Below are positions 11,033 through 21,080 of a DNA stretch of 64,000 bases, piece after piece (position 1 is the first letter of the stretch; each line of letters opens with the position of its first letter). The stretch spans positions 45,001 to 109,000 of the forward strand of contig CAUYUJ010022044.1 of NCBI GenBank assembly GCA_963575745.1. The letters are read 5' to 3'. The notes under the pieces are model-generated. The model did no database searches. It was not told where the DNA came from and worked only from the letters and a program-made list of their open reading frames with translations. The position numbers and the translations under genes were made by a program. The stretch comes from Prorocentrum cordatum. Lineage: Eukaryota; Sar; Dinophyceae; Prorocentrales; Prorocentraceae.

Positions 11033-11455
11033 GATCGGCAGCAAGTTGCGATGCTACCGACAACGCGGGAATCTTCGCGCTGAGACGGGACCGCACGGGG
11101 CCGAACGTTGTCGTCGCGCCCTTCCCCCGTTGGCACGGTGTCGATTGGAGGACAGTGCTGCAGAGGGGGTCGGCCGTGACCTTGAGTCAGCGGTCGACGC
11201 CCACGCCACTGCCGAAGCGTGTGCACGCTGGGCCGTCGAAGGGACTCGTGGCTGGCCGCCGATTGTGGCGCCAAGCAAGTGAAACCGCGCTGGACAAGCC
11301 CGGTCAGGCGGCAGCAGGGTGCGATGCAACCAGCAGCGCGGGAGTCTTCGCGCTGGGTGGGACCGAACCGAACGTGGGCTTCGCGCCCCTCGCTGCACGG
11401 AGCTGCGAAGGGGGATCGTGGCTGGCCGCCGATTGCGGCACTGGGCGGGCGACGC
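11033..11455. repeat. Diverged direct duplication
   Basis: 11033-11290 and 11305-11455 share GGCAGCA.G.TGCGATGC, GCGGGA.TCTTCGCGCTG, GACCG.AC..GGCCGAACGT-like words and GTGGCTGGCCGCCGATTG. Two diverged copies of a GC-rich block; no supported gene. Confidence 0.6.
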
Positions 11456-11519
11456 TCCTGTTTTTGGAGAGAAGGGGGATGGTGAGGGAGGAAACGATAG
11501 TAAGGTGAGGGAACTGGCT

Positions 11520-11690
11520 AATGAACCCTTGGATAAGGAATCCAGGGTCTGGAAGCTGGTGGGGAACCAATCGAAGCTCGGCCATGCATATCACCGTCGC
11601 CCGCATCAGATAAGGAATCCTCCAGGGTCTGAAGCCTCTTGGGCACATTTCTTAACCAACGCCCCCGCAGTAGTAAGACGAGGATGGGGG
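11520..11690. repeat. Dispersed repeat R2, copy 1
   Basis: Member of a 150-170 bp family also at 42920-43095, 45855-46010 (divergent) and 48345-48500. Hallmarks: GATAAGGAA.CCAGGGTCT near one end, CATCAGATAAGGAA.CCTCCAGGGTCTGAAGCC in the middle (two related words) and ACCAACGCCCCC at the far end. Confidence 0.75.
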
Positions 11691-12164
11691 AGGTGCAGTT
11701 CAGTTCGTCGAATCTGCTGCAGCTGCCAGTGGGGTTAGCGGCTGCCGATGCCCGCGCTCTCAACATCAACCGCGCTGGGTGGCCGCGGTGAAAATGGGCC
11801 GGCGGGCAGCGGCCAGGCACGGAGCTGCGCTGGCGCCGTGCGTCAGGGTCTGGCAGTTCACCCCGGTAGGGTTTAGGGTTCAAGGCCAACAGGAGCGCGA
11901 ACATGTCATCATACTGGACGTGGCCCACATTGGCGCAGTACTCACATCCCACCAACCCTAGAAACCCATAGCATATGAAGACGCCCGCTCTGGTGCATGC
12001 AAGCCATCGGGGGAAGCTGCGTGGATCAGGGGGTCGCAGCGAAAGGCACGCGGGAGGAGCAGCGGGCAGGAGGAGCAGCACAGGAGCGCGCGGCGGTCCC
12101 TGGGAGGAGCGCGCGGCATCGCTTCGAACTGTCTGGGGCCGCCAAGGGGGCTCGAGCGGACGCC

Positions 12165-12510
12165 GCGTGGGCGGAATGTGCCCCACACCATATGTTTCAT
12201 CGACGATCGTGAAGGGCGCAGAACAGCCGCGCGGGCGGAATATGCCCCGCGCAACATCTCTCATGGCAGATCGCGGAAGGCAAGGACTTCGCTCCCTTCG
12301 GCCGCGCGCGCGGGATGTGGCCCGCGTCGCCCCATTTTTTAATGGACAATCGCGATGGGCAAGGAATTCGCTACTTTCGTCCGCGCGCGCGGGATGCGGC
12401 CCACGCCACGTTTTTGATGGATGATCATGCGAGTTTAGGCATCGAAGCATTGCGATGTGCACCGCGCCACATTTTAAATCAATGATCGTCAAGAATTTAG
12501 GAATTAGCTT
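12165..12510. repeat. About 80-bp degenerate tandem repeat
   Basis: Four or five diverged units share GATCG.G.A.GGC(A/G), CGCGCG.GCGGGAT.(T/C)G.CCC and CCA(T/C).TTTT.ATGG. GC-rich with AT-rich ends. Confidence 0.6.
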
Positions 12511-12784
12511 CCCTCCGAGCGGACCTTTTTTGTTTAATGGTTCAGATAGTATTGAACATACATGTGTAGGATTTAGGTTCTGGGTTTCTCGGCGCGCAGA
12601 GGCCGACAGTCCAAGGCAAACCTTCCCCTCCTTCGGCAAGCTTGATTGGGGGGGGGGCGTCTAGCCGACCCGATCATGCTTGCCGGCGGCGCAGGATTTG
12701 CAACACCTTCCCACCCCCGGCCGAGAAGCTGGCAACCCCCAAGACTACAGCCTGTTAGGGTTTAGGAGAAACCCTAAATTCCCA

Positions 12785-13035
12785 CACGCGCGCTCCCAGG
12801 CGCTCCCAGACGCTCCCAAGCACACCCAGGCGCTCCCAAGCGCTTCCCAGACGCTCACAAGCGCTCACAAACGCTCCCAAGCGCGTCCAAGCGCCCCCAA
12901 GCGCTCCCCGGCGCCCCCAGGCTCTCCGAAGCGCTCCCCGGCTCTCCAGGCGCTCCCAGGCGCTCCTGGGCACTCTCAGGCGCTCCCTGGGGCTTCCGAG
13001 ACGCTCCCAGGCGCTCCCAAGCGCTCCCAGGCGCG
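12785..13035. repeat. AGGCGCTCCC 10-bp tandem array
   Basis: About 25 degenerate copies of a 10-bp unit (AGGCGCTCCC with AAGCGCTCAC and similar variants). It lies between the TTTAGGG-like words near 12750 and 13109. Confidence 0.85.
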
Positions 13036-13646
13036 TCCAGGGCGCCCCACACACGTGTTTTTAAGTGTCAGGCGTGTCTGGAGCCACTCAGAAGCTGCAA
13101 CATTGCCAGGTTTAGGGTGTTGTCTTCGTCGGGGACCACAGGGAGTTTATCGTTGAGTCGCGGCTCCCCAAAGCGGGGGAGGGCAGCGCAAGGCTGCCAA
13201 TGCGACCCACTCTGGCTACCTGCTGAAGCATCTCAGAGAGGCCCTGTCTCTCGTAGACGGCGACAAGGACACGCAGTGGGTGGGTAGATGCACGACGAGG
13301 TGCCTTGGAATTCAGGGTTTGGGGTTTCGGGTTTACGGTACGGCCCAAACAAGGCAGGCGCAACAAAGAAACATACTGCTGTGGGACAACTGGCGCTTTC
13401 TGGGAACTCGTACCGTGTTCAGCACCGTAGCCCTCGTGGGCAAACGGGGTGAGGGCGAGAGAAGAAGGCGCAAGGTGGCGATCCGGTGGCGTGAATGCTG
13501 GCTGGGCCGGGCGCCCCGAAGCCTATCGGAGAGGTGCGCAGGCGAGCGAGGAGGGAAAGGGGGGCCCTGGGGGACGGCCACGAAACCAGGGGAAATAGAT
13601 AGAGGGAGAGGTGTGGTGGACGATGTAAACTTGCTGCTGTGCGTCC

Positions 13647-14090
13647 TCAGTCAGCGAAACGCACCTTGTTCTTGATGCTGTGATGGGTTTCCTCTTCTGG
13701 CACGCTCATCGCCTCCAGGTCCTCCTTCCCCTTTTCCTCCTTGGCCTGGTCGCGCGCGACGTCGCCGTCGAGCTGGTCTGGGAAGCCCGTGACAGCAATC
13801 TGCCTGTCGTCGAGCGTGAAACCGTTCGTATATTTAACGGCATTCTTGACGCCGTTCTCGGTCTCGTAGCACACGGAACCGCACCTCTTGCTCTTCCCAG
13901 CAGAGTCGGCCTCGACCACGCAGGGGAAGGTGCTACCGCACAGGCAGAAGACCGCATAGCGAGCCTTGGAATCGGTGATGGGGCCCAGGCTGTGCACCAT
14001 GCTGTTCCTGGGGTCGGGCTGGACGTAGCACTCGTGGTCCAGCGGCTCGGCCTGGTGCTCGGCCCCCTCCGCCCGGCCCCCGGCCTCACC
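13647..14090 (-). CDS. RRM-like C-terminal exon
   Basis: Frame beginning about EPLDHECYVQPDPRNSMVH and ending ...KNKVRFAD at a TGA (13647). The centre resembles the second half of an RNA recognition motif: a strand with CGSVCYETENGVKNAV, helix, then NGFTLDDRQIAVTG, the usual end of the fold; an earlier strand may be ARYAVFCLCGS. The tail is acidic (AKEEKGKEDLEAMSVPEEE). It is the best-preserved part of the SL-headed segment 13647-15118. RNA binding is inference from an RRM resemblance with a short, atypical first half. Base use is lower in GC than the flanking Pro/Ala-rich frame, which supports an exon border near 14090. Confidence 0.5.
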   Translation of the reverse strand, partial: GEAGGRAEGAEHQAEPLDHECYVQPDPRNSMVHSLGPITDSKARYAVFCLCGSTFPCVVEADSAGKSKRCGSVCYETENGVKNAVKYTNGFTLDDRQIAVTGFPDQLDGDVARDQAKEEKGKEDLEAMSVPEEETHHSIKNKVRFAD

Positions 14091-14099
14091 CCTGGCGGT

Positions 14100-15096
14100 C
14101 GACCGCCGCCCGGAGCTCGGCCTCGCTCCGGCGGCCGGTGCACGAGGCGGTGCCCCGGCCCTGGTGCTCGGCCTGCAGCGCCCTCGCCGGGTGTGCAGCA
14201 TCAGTCCGTCGGGCCTCCGCCTGGCGCGGGCGCTCGTCTGGGCGGCCGGGGGCCGGCGGCCCCGGGTGCAGCACGAGCCCCGTGGCCCAGGGTCCGAGCA
14301 TCGCCTGTGACCTCGACACCTGTCTCACTGTGGGCTTTCCAGGATGTCGTGGACGGCGCCTCGTTGCCTCCACCTTTCCTGGCAGCTGCTGCACCTGATG
14401 AGCTTGTGTCGAAACCGTGACAAACGTTCGCATCCAAGATATCAATCCGCTGGCCAACTTCGGACTGAAACTGAATATTCGCGTCGGATGGCGTGGCAAT
14501 CAGAGTTTCCCAGACTGCGCCAGTGTCTTGTGGCAGCCTAAAGAGTACGGCGGTGGCGGAGGAACTCTCTCTGCCGAGATGATCATGGGAACGCTGGGCA
14601 TTATAGGCGGTGGTACAAGCCGATGTCCACTGATTATGTGATTGGAATTCGGGCGGTCCGCTATCACAGTACTGGGGCACATCAATTTCGGATTGCCAAA
14701 ATACGCCCAGATGATGCCCCCTTGATTTTGTGTGAACTGAGCTTCGCGCCGCCCTGAAACTGCGATCCCCCCGACTGTCCGATGATTGTTCTCAAGATCT
14801 GCGTGGCTCGATGAGACCGCATTCTGAACACTCTTCGGTCTCGGATGCGCCGCTCCGTGGACCTGCTCACATTTGCATCTGCCCCATCGTGCATGCCGCT
14901 GCAAGGCCGCCACAGGAACTCAGGTTCGTGACTCATTTCGGCTCATGGTCAGCACGTGCGGTGCTGAGGCTGTCGCGGCCGACCACCGCTTGCGGCGGCT
15001 GACGCGACTGGCCCGTCGCCCGCTGCGTGGCTCCCCGCCCCTGTGTCGCGGGCCGGGCGGGGAGGGCGCGCCCCCGAGTCGGGCAACGGCTTCCTC
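14100..15096 (-). pseudogene. SL-headed retrocopy body, frames broken
   Basis: Minus-strand sequence between the full spliced leader (15118-15097) and the RRM-like exon. Readable pieces change frame: an 84-codon frame from ATG 14936 (MSHEPEFLWRPCSG...), then GGIIWAYFGNPKLMCPSTV.. (to 14500), then TGAVWETLIATPSDANIQF... (about 14530-14300). Codon use in these pieces is less GC-rich than the surroundings, as in a former coding region. I do not recognise the protein. Either a decayed retroposed cDNA or several exons with introns I cannot place. Confidence 0.35.
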
Positions 15097-15118
15097 CTTG
15101 AGCCAAAATGGCTACGGA
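15097..15118 (-). other. Complete dinoflagellate spliced-leader sequence
   Basis: Read on the minus strand, all 22 nt agree with the DinoSL (first base T; core GTAGCCATTTTGGCTCAAG). The next minus-strand bases are GAGGAAGCCG, not the GT donor of an SL RNA gene, so this is an SL attached to a transcript copy rather than an SL RNA gene. It marks the 5' end of a retroposed trans-spliced mRNA running toward 13.6 kb. The upstream side is a (GGA)n tract. Confidence 0.85.
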
Positions 15119-15470
15119 CCCACTCCTCCTCCTCCTCCTCCTCCTCCTCCTCCTCCTCCTCCTCCTCCTCCTCCTTTTACTCCTTACTCTTCTCTTCCTT
15201 TTCCTCCTCCTCCTCCTCCTCCTGCTCCTCCTCATCCTCCGCCTCCTGCTCCTCCTCCTCCTCCTCCTCCTCCTTCTCCTTCCCCTCCTCCTTCTCCTCC
15301 TCCTCCTTCTCCGCCTCCTCCTCCTCGTCCTCCCCCTCTCCTCCTTCTCCTCCTCCCCCTCCTCCTCCTCCCCCTCCTCCTCCCCCTCCTCCTCCTCCTC
15401 CTCCTCCTTGTTCTCGTCCTCCTCGTCCTCCTCGTCCTCCTTGTCCTCCTCCTTTTCCTCCTCCCCCCGT
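15119..15470. repeat. (CCT)n microsatellite
   Basis: Pyrimidine CCT/TCC tract on the plus strand with CTT and CGT variants. It abuts the SL at 15118 on one side and a candidate plus-strand exon at 15472 on the other. Confidence 0.9.
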
Positions 15471-15471
15471 C

Positions 15472-15596
15472 CCTGGCGCCGCCACGACGAAGGGCTTCAG
15501 CCTGGGCTGCGACGACGAGAGCGAGCGCTGCACGCCGCTGCGGCTCCGCTGCAGGCCCGCGGCGGGGCCTCCTGCAGCGGGGGCAGAGGCCCAGGT
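15472..15596 (+). CDS. Candidate internal exon, unknown protein
   Basis: Plus-strand frame AATTKGFSLGCDDESERCTPLRLRC...AEAQ follows directly on the (CCT)n tract, which would serve as a long polypyrimidine tract, and ends at CCCAG|GTACTG, a good 5' splice site. About 40 codons, four Cys. Product unknown and no partner exon located. Confidence 0.35.
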
Positions 15597-15799
15597 ACTG
15601 AGGAACAGCGACGGGGGGGGACCCAGCTCGTTTATGTTTTTTTTTGAGGGGGGCGTTTTCGTTGGGCGTTTTCGGGCGTTCTCGCTGGCTCTCGGCGGCA
15701 TTGCAGCCTCGAGATGCCCGCCAGCTGCTGCGCCTCGCCGAGAGCGTTCTGGGGGTGCCTGGATCGTCCCGCAGGGTTGCCGGTGGCCCCAGTCACAGT

Positions 15800-15990
15800 G
15801 GAGGCCAGTCCACAAGAAACCTTCCACAAGAGACCCAACCCTGAGACCCCAGGACGTCCATTGACTTTTGCTATGGGAGCGTCACGCTTTCCAGAGCAAA
15901 ACCATCGACACCCAAGAAACCCAGGGCACCCTGGAGGCAAGCAGGGCGTTTCTTGGCATGGGTCTCCACTGTATGCCACGGGAGCCACAA
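15800..15990. repeat. Dispersed repeat R4, copy 2
   Basis: Second copy of the 185-bp repeat at 2860-3045, same orientation. Confidence 0.75.
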
Positions 15991-16015
15991 CGGGAACGGC
16001 TCAGGGGGGAAACAT

Positions 16016-16155
16016 CGAGCTCGCATCGGCGACACATCGCCGATGGAGCGGCGATGGGCCCCCGATAGCAAGTCCGCGTGCTCCTGGGGGTGGGTGGGCT
16101 ATCAGACCCCTTTCGGCGATCGGGGGGTCGATGCGTCCCCCCCCCCCCCCCTGAG
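16016..16155. repeat. Dispersed repeat R3, copy 1
   Basis: About 140 bp shared with 16885-17040 and 49275-49440. Hallmarks in order: (A/C)ATCG.CGA(C/T)ACATCGCCGA, GGCGATGGGCCCCCGAT, GGGCTATC.G.CCC, GATCGGGG-GTCGATGCGTCCC and a terminal C-run. All three copies have the C-run at the right-hand edge, next to exon-like minus-strand sequence. Confidence 0.75.
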
Positions 16156-16309
16156 CGTATCCCTCCCTCCCTGCCGTTGCCTCTGAGACATCTGGCGCCT
16201 CGAACAAATCGAAACGGCCAGTCTGCCGTAATAGGCTGGTCCCTCGGGCCGTCGGGGCCGTCCAGCGGCGACTGGGGAAGAAATGCCTCCTACTCCCCCT
16301 TCCGAGCCT

Positions 16310-16690
16310 CCCAGCAGGTCCCCAAGCGGCTACCAAGAGATCCCCAAACTACCTCCCAGGGGATCCAGAATCAGTGAGCTCGCTAGTTCACTGGCTCTGG
16401 TGCCTCCGAACAGACCCCCAAGAGGCTACCACGAGGCCCCAACAAGAGATCCCCACCCGCCAAGAGGCCCCCAAGAGGCTCCAGAATCAATGAACTTGCA
16501 AGTTCACTGATTCTGGAGCCCCGAACAGGCCCCCACAAGAGGCCACCACGAGGCCCCGAAGGCCCCAGAATCAGTGAACTCGCTAGTTGACTGATTCTGG
16601 AGTCTCCCAAACTACCTCCCAAGAGGCCCCCACGAGGCCCCAAACGTACACCCCAAATGGCCCCCACGAGGCTCCCAAACTACCCCCCAA
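16310..16690. repeat. CCAAGAGGCCCC-rich repeat (family R12)
   Basis: Irregular runs of CCAAGAGGCCCCCA and GAGGCCCCAA. The same motif makes up large parts of 22080-22280, 30000-30700, 34770-35420, 55020-55660, 57000-57750 and 62020-62830. It interleaves with the palindromes listed next. Confidence 0.7.
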
Positions 16691-16838
16691 GAGATCAGTG
16701 AACTCGCTAGTTCACTGATTCTGGATTTCGGAGAATCAGTGAACTCGCTGGTTCACTGATTCTGGACTTCGATTTTCATAGACTCAGTGAAGTCGCTAGT
16801 TCACCAAAGAATCAATGAATCCGCTAGTTCGCTGAACT
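16365..16838. repeat. Cluster of seven 36-bp palindromes
   Basis: Seven copies of a palindromic unit with left half CCAGAATCAGTGAACT and right half AGTTCACTGATTCTGG around a 4-bp centre (CGCT, TGCA) start near 16365, 16481, 16565, 16689, 16730, 16775 and 16807. Copy 2 is palindromic over 38 bp with one mismatch; copies 6 and 7 are decayed. Spacing shortens from about 116 to 32 bp. Confidence 0.85.
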
Positions 16839-16884
16839 TAACTTCCGCATTCGCTGATTTTCATGAAGGGGGGAAACATCAACC

Positions 16885-17040
16885 TAGAATCGGCGCTACA
16901 TCGCCGATAGATAGGCGATAGGCGCCCAATAGTGAATCCGCACGATCCTGGGCAGGCTGGGGCTATCGGGCCCCGATCGCTGATCCATGGGGCGATTGGG
17001 GGTCGATGCGCCCCCCCCCCCCTGTGCCCGTCCCCCCCCG
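16885..17040. repeat. Dispersed repeat R3, copy 2
   Basis: See the copy at 16016. This one ends in a long C-run at 17009-17040, directly next to the candidate minus-strand exon 17050-17215. Confidence 0.75.
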
Positions 17041-17049
17041 CTGTCGCTG

Positions 17050-17215
17050 CCCCCGGCCCTGGAAGCCGCAGGCTGCCAGACTCCTCCCGACGGGACTCTG
17101 CCACGGCCCGAGGGGTGGCCCCTGGCGGATGGCGGATGTCGTCCCAGGCCTTCCGCGCTGACTCTTCACGCGGGCGTTCGTGGATCAAAAACAGGTCTTG
17201 CTCGAGAGGACGCAG
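17050..17215 (-). CDS. Candidate internal exon, charged helix
   Basis: On the minus strand EQDLFLIHERPREESARKAWDD.. to ..GSLRLPGPG reads without stops through about 55 codons, helical and charged in its first half. The downstream edge runs into repeat R3. No partner exon assigned; protein unknown. Confidence 0.3.
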
Positions 17216-17639
17216 CGGCCTTCCGCCGCAGCTTGCGCGGGCCGCCCGCGCGGGCGACGCCGCCATGGAGACGGGGGCGCCGGCGCGCGACCGCCCGCGC
17301 GGGCAACCTGCGCGCCGATGTCGGCGCAGACGACTCCGTCTTCGGCGTCGCTGCGGGTGTCGGCGGATGCCTGGGTCGCGGTGCCCGCAGTTCTCGGCCC
17401 TGGAGGCACGCGGGTGTGCTCTCCGCCGAGCGCCCTCGGCGTCTCAGGCATGCGCCGTGGTGTGTCCTCTTCGCCGCGTGGGTATCCGGCGGAGGTCTGG
17501 GCCTCCTCCTGGGGATCTGCTTCTGATCCCGAGTCGTCGTGCCCTGACGGTCCCGATGTTGGCGGCGCGCAGAAAGGGGTGGAGGGAGGGGGGAGGGCCT
17601 CTCAGAAGGAGGCTGCTTCTCAGAAGGCGCTGGCCTTAC

Positions 17640-18290
17640 ATTTATAGATAAGGCCCTCGCCTTTTAAGAAGCAGGGGTGCTTCTAAGAAGCCCTCCCCCC
17701 TCCCCCCACCTCCCTCTGCGCGTGGCTGACGATGGCCCTGCATGAAGACCCCCCCCTCCCCCAGAAACAGAAAATTGACAAGGGCCTTCCGCGACGCGAT
17801 GTTGTCACCACGCGAGGGGGTCTGCGGATTTCTGCGCCCGTTGTGCTCGCCCCCTGCCGGCGCCGGTGCTGGTGTGCTCTTCTCCTCCGAGTGCCCGCGG
17901 CGTCCCAGACATCGGACGTCGCGTTTTTTTGTTTGTTTTTGTTGTTCTCACGTGGTTCGCAAATGCCTGTGCATGTGTAGACCCTTTCTCATTTTATCCA
18001 CGACTGGTTGCTCATCCCGGCACAGCAAATGCCCTTGGAGGCCGAAGCAAGGCAACAACCGTCCGTCGTGATCTTTCCAGACCACAGCTCTGGCCTCGTG
18101 CGGCCAGTCGGGACGATCCCAGCAGACCCGGACGCCCTCGTGGGGAGGACGTAAAGGTTGGGCAGGGGCAAAGGAGGGGTTAGAGGAACATCGCTCTAGA
18201 CGGCCCCTGGGAAAAAGAACTGTGAGCATCCAGCTGGGCCCACCCCCTAACCCCACCTTGGGATAATCCCCCACCCCTCTACGAATCCGC
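17640..18290. other. No gene seen
   Basis: Mixed GC-rich sequence. 18205-18300 resembles part of a duplicated block at 43550-43800 (CTGGG(C/T)CC.C.CCC, ACCCCAC.TTGGGAT.A.CCCC). Confidence 0.3.
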
Positions 18291-18295
18291 GACCC

Positions 18296-18600
18296 GAGGA
18301 GGAGGAGGAGGAAGAGGAGGAGGAGGAGGAGGAGGTGGAGGATGGGGAGGAGGAGATGGGGAGGAGGAGGAGGAGGAGAGGAGGAGGAGAAGGAGGAGGA
18401 GGGGGAGCAGGAGATGGAGGAGGAGGAGGAGGAGGAGGAGGAGGAGGAGGAGGAGGAGGTGGAGGGAGGAGGAGCAGGAGGAGGAGGAGGAGGAGGGGAG
18501 GAGGAGGAGGGGAGGAGGAGGAGGAGGAGGAGGACGACGAGGAGGCGGAGGAGGAGGAGGAGGCGGAGGAGGAGGAGGAGGAGGAGGAGGAGGAGGACGG
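18296..18600. repeat. (GGA)n microsatellite
   Basis: Plus-strand GGA/GAG tract with a few GAC/GCG interruptions. Confidence 0.9.
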
Positions 18601-19107
18601 GTCGCCTAAGCCCTTCGGAGAAACCCTCCATCCCGACCCTGGGACGGGCCAACCGTCCCCCCAGGACGACGTACCCCCAGTGACGTGTCGCAGCGGCCAC
18701 GGTTCCAGCCACGGTGGGAGCCAAAGTGTAGCTGTTGGGCGGCCCGAGGTGGGTCCCGAGACCCGCTCTTCAGGGGTACGGCTGTTCTGGGGTAGGTTTG
18801 GCCTCCCCTGACGACCGCTTCCCCTCTTTGATGGCCCTGACGCCCGCAAAAAAGGGCCTCCGAAGGCCAACATCGAGGCAGAGCGCCTGGACTGGCAAAA
18901 GTCAGGTCGTCGGGGATCTGGGGCTTCTGGCCATGCTTAGGTCACCGCGGGGGTCGGTAAGGTGATAGGGGCGGGATCAGTGGATGTCCAGGCGCGTTAC
19001 ACCTGGCCCAGCCAAGCTTACAAGTGGGGTTGCAAGTGCCCTGAACGTCTTAAGGGGGCAAATGCCAAGGCCAGATTGGCAGAGCCCACTTAGCGGAGTC
19101 ATCTGAA

Positions 19108-19223
19108 CCGCTTAAGGCAGGTGAGCAAATATCTGAGCAAAGTGGGCGGAACCCACTCACAACCGCCGCTTAAGGCAGGTGAGCAAATATCTGAGCAAAG
19201 TGGGCGGAACCCACTCACAACCG
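19108..19223. repeat. 58-bp tandem duplication
   Basis: Two identical or nearly identical copies start at 19108 and 19166 (CCGCTTAAGGCAGGTGAGCA...). The block belongs to repeat R5 copy 2 (about 18960-19720). Sequence from 19224 to 19690 is AT-richer and holds no gene I can support. Confidence 0.85.
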
Positions 19224-19694
19224 CAATTATGATCAAGAAACTACCGTTAAAGACATCTGGGCCAGCTTCCCGGAAGTTGCTTCAAGCAAACCTGGATCAA
19301 TGCCTACTGTTAACGCTGGAAGGACGAGCGCGCCAACAAAAACTAGGCCACCTTCCAGCAATTGGCTATGAAACCCTGGCCCAACTTTTCGGAAAACGTG
19401 TTTTTTGTTTGTTTGTTTTCCCCTTTAAAAATTAAAAAGAAAAAACAAAGAAATAATGAACGCATTACTTTATTTATGTATTTATTTATTGATTGTTATA
19501 GATATCTAAGATGCTCAACTGTAGCGGAGTTTTCAGAAGGAGCCACTGAGGGCACTTGCAGCCCGCTTAGAAGCTTCTTAGGCCAGATCTCACCCACCTT
19601 AGCATCCATTTATGACCCCTTCCCCTAAGCCCCCCCGCGCCGATCCAGGCATGGAGGTTGAAAAAGGCAGAACAGAGCCTCCGTCGTGTCCTTT

Positions 19695-19792
19695 CCCACG
19701 ACGCGAGGAGGAGAAGGAGGAGGAGGAAGAGGAGGTCGAGCGTGCCTAAAGAGGGGTCGAGGAGGAGGAGAAAGAGGAGGAAGACGAGGAAT

Positions 19793-19874
<82 letters not shown>

Positions 19875-19990
19875 CGATGAGGAGGGAGGAGGAGGAGGAG
19901 GAGGAGGACGAGGAGGCGGAGGAGGAGGAGGAAAACCAGGAAGAGGAAGATGAGGAGGAGGAGGAGGAGGGGGAGGAGGAGAAGGATGAG
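19695..19990. repeat. (GAG)n with (GAT)n core
   Basis: GAG/GGA tract with an uninterrupted (GAT)n run at 19791-19872. Confidence 0.9.
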
Positions 19991-20039
19991 GAAGCACATG
20001 GCGGAACAAACCCTCCGTCCTCTTAGCGATCCCGGCGCG

Positions 20040-20109
20040 GTGATCGACGAAGACGACGACACCACGACCACACGACGACAACGAGCACGACCAGCAAAAA
20101 CACGATGAC

Positions 20110-20147
<38 letters not shown>

Positions 20148-20150
20148 GCG
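20040..20150. repeat. (GAC)n microsatellite
   Basis: CGACGA/ACGACG tract, purest at 20104-20145. Confidence 0.85.
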
Positions 20151-20395
20151 CCCGCGGCGCGCGCCCTCCTGCGGCGACCGCCCGCGGGCCGCGGCCGCCG
20201 CCGGGGCTGCCGGCCTCCGCCAGCGACGGCACCGACGCGAAGCGGCGTACCGTCGGCGGCGCGGCGCTCCGCGGCCCGGCGAGCCGCCGGCAGGCGCGGG
20301 CGCGCGCGGGCGGCCGCGGCGGCGAGGGCGCGCCGGAGCTCCGCCACGGCTGTCGCGGAGGCCTGACGCTGCCATGTGTTTCGTTGCGAGCACAT
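20145..20395 (-). CDS. Candidate Ala/Arg-rich exon
   Basis: Minus-strand frame ...SATAVAELRRALAAAAARARPRL.. between a microsatellite on each side. High GC, Ala/Arg-rich, weakly helical. This composition can also arise by chance in CG-rich DNA, so it is only a candidate. Confidence 0.2.
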
Positions 20396-20399
20396 TCGC

Positions 20400-20810
20400 C
20401 TTCTTCTCCTCCTCCTCCTCCTCCCTCCTCTTCCTCCTCTCCTCCTCTTCTCCTCCCTCTCCTCCTCCTCCTCCTCCTCCTCCTCCTCCTCCTCTCTCCT
20501 CCTCTTCCTCCTCCTCCTCCGCCCTCATCGTCTTCATGCTCTTCCTCTACGAGCACTTTCGCCTCCTCTTCCTCCTCCTCCTCCTCCTCCTCCTCCTCCT
20601 CTTCCTTCTCCCCCTCCTCGTCCTCCTCCTCTTCCTCCTTGTTATCCTCCTCCTCCTCCTCCTCCTCCTCCTCCTCCTCCTCCTCCCTCATCGTCTTCAT
20701 GCTCTTCCTCTGCGAGCACTTTCACCTTCTCCTCCTCCTCCTCCTCCTCCTCCTCTTCCTCCTCTTCCTCCTCCTCCTCCTCCTCCTCCGCCGCCCTCAT
20801 CGTCTTCATG
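20400..20810. repeat. (CCT)n with a repeated 30-bp insert
   Basis: CCT/CTT pyrimidine tract. A non-repeat insert containing CCTCATCGTCTTCATGCTC then TTCCTCT.CGAGCACTTTC occurs at 20523 and 20689, and its first half again at 20793, so the tract grew by duplicating a larger unit. Confidence 0.85.
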
Positions 20811-20924
20811 CTCTTCCTTTGTCCGGTCGGAAGCCAACGGGGCGCGCGTGAACGCCAGCTTGGAGCTCCCTCCCGCGCTGGGGACCGGCTCTTTCCCCTT
20901 CGGCCACACGCAAAAGCGACCCTA

Positions 20925-21080
20925 GGCAAAACTGCCCTGTGGTGCGCGGCCTAAGGGGAAGGCTTTTCGGGGGAACCACCAAGCGCGCAAGCAGCTGCTA
21001 TCGCATCGCGCTCAACCATCGGGGGGCCCCCCTTGGGCCCACACCAAAGGTCGCCCTGGCCCACTCTTACGTGTAGCCGA
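20925..21080. repeat. Dispersed repeat R6, copy 1
   Basis: Similar to 24380-24530: TGGTGCGCGG, AAGCGCGCAAG, GCATCGCG/CCTCGCG, GGGGGCCCC..TGGGCCC, ACC(A/G)AAGGTC.C.CTGGC. Confidence 0.65.

Larger units (their letters stand above)
11860..13340. repeat. Scattered TTTAGGG-like telomeric words
   Basis: Short degenerate matches to the TTTAGGG repeat occur at 11869 (GTAGGGTTTAGGGTT), 12750 (TTAGGGTTTAGG, then CCCTAAA), 13109 (GTTTAGGG) and 13316 (GGGTTTGGGG). TTTAGGG is the usual telomere unit in dinoflagellates as in plants. Each run is under three units, so this is not a telomere. Confidence 0.4.

Noticed and set aside
11860-13340. Interstitial telomere
   Set aside because: TTTAGGG words are scattered and never exceed about two units in a row.
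15097-15118. SL RNA gene
   Set aside because: The leader is complete, but the following minus-strand bases are GAGGAAGC rather than a GT donor, and I see no Sm-site-like or stem-loop tail in the next 80 nt.
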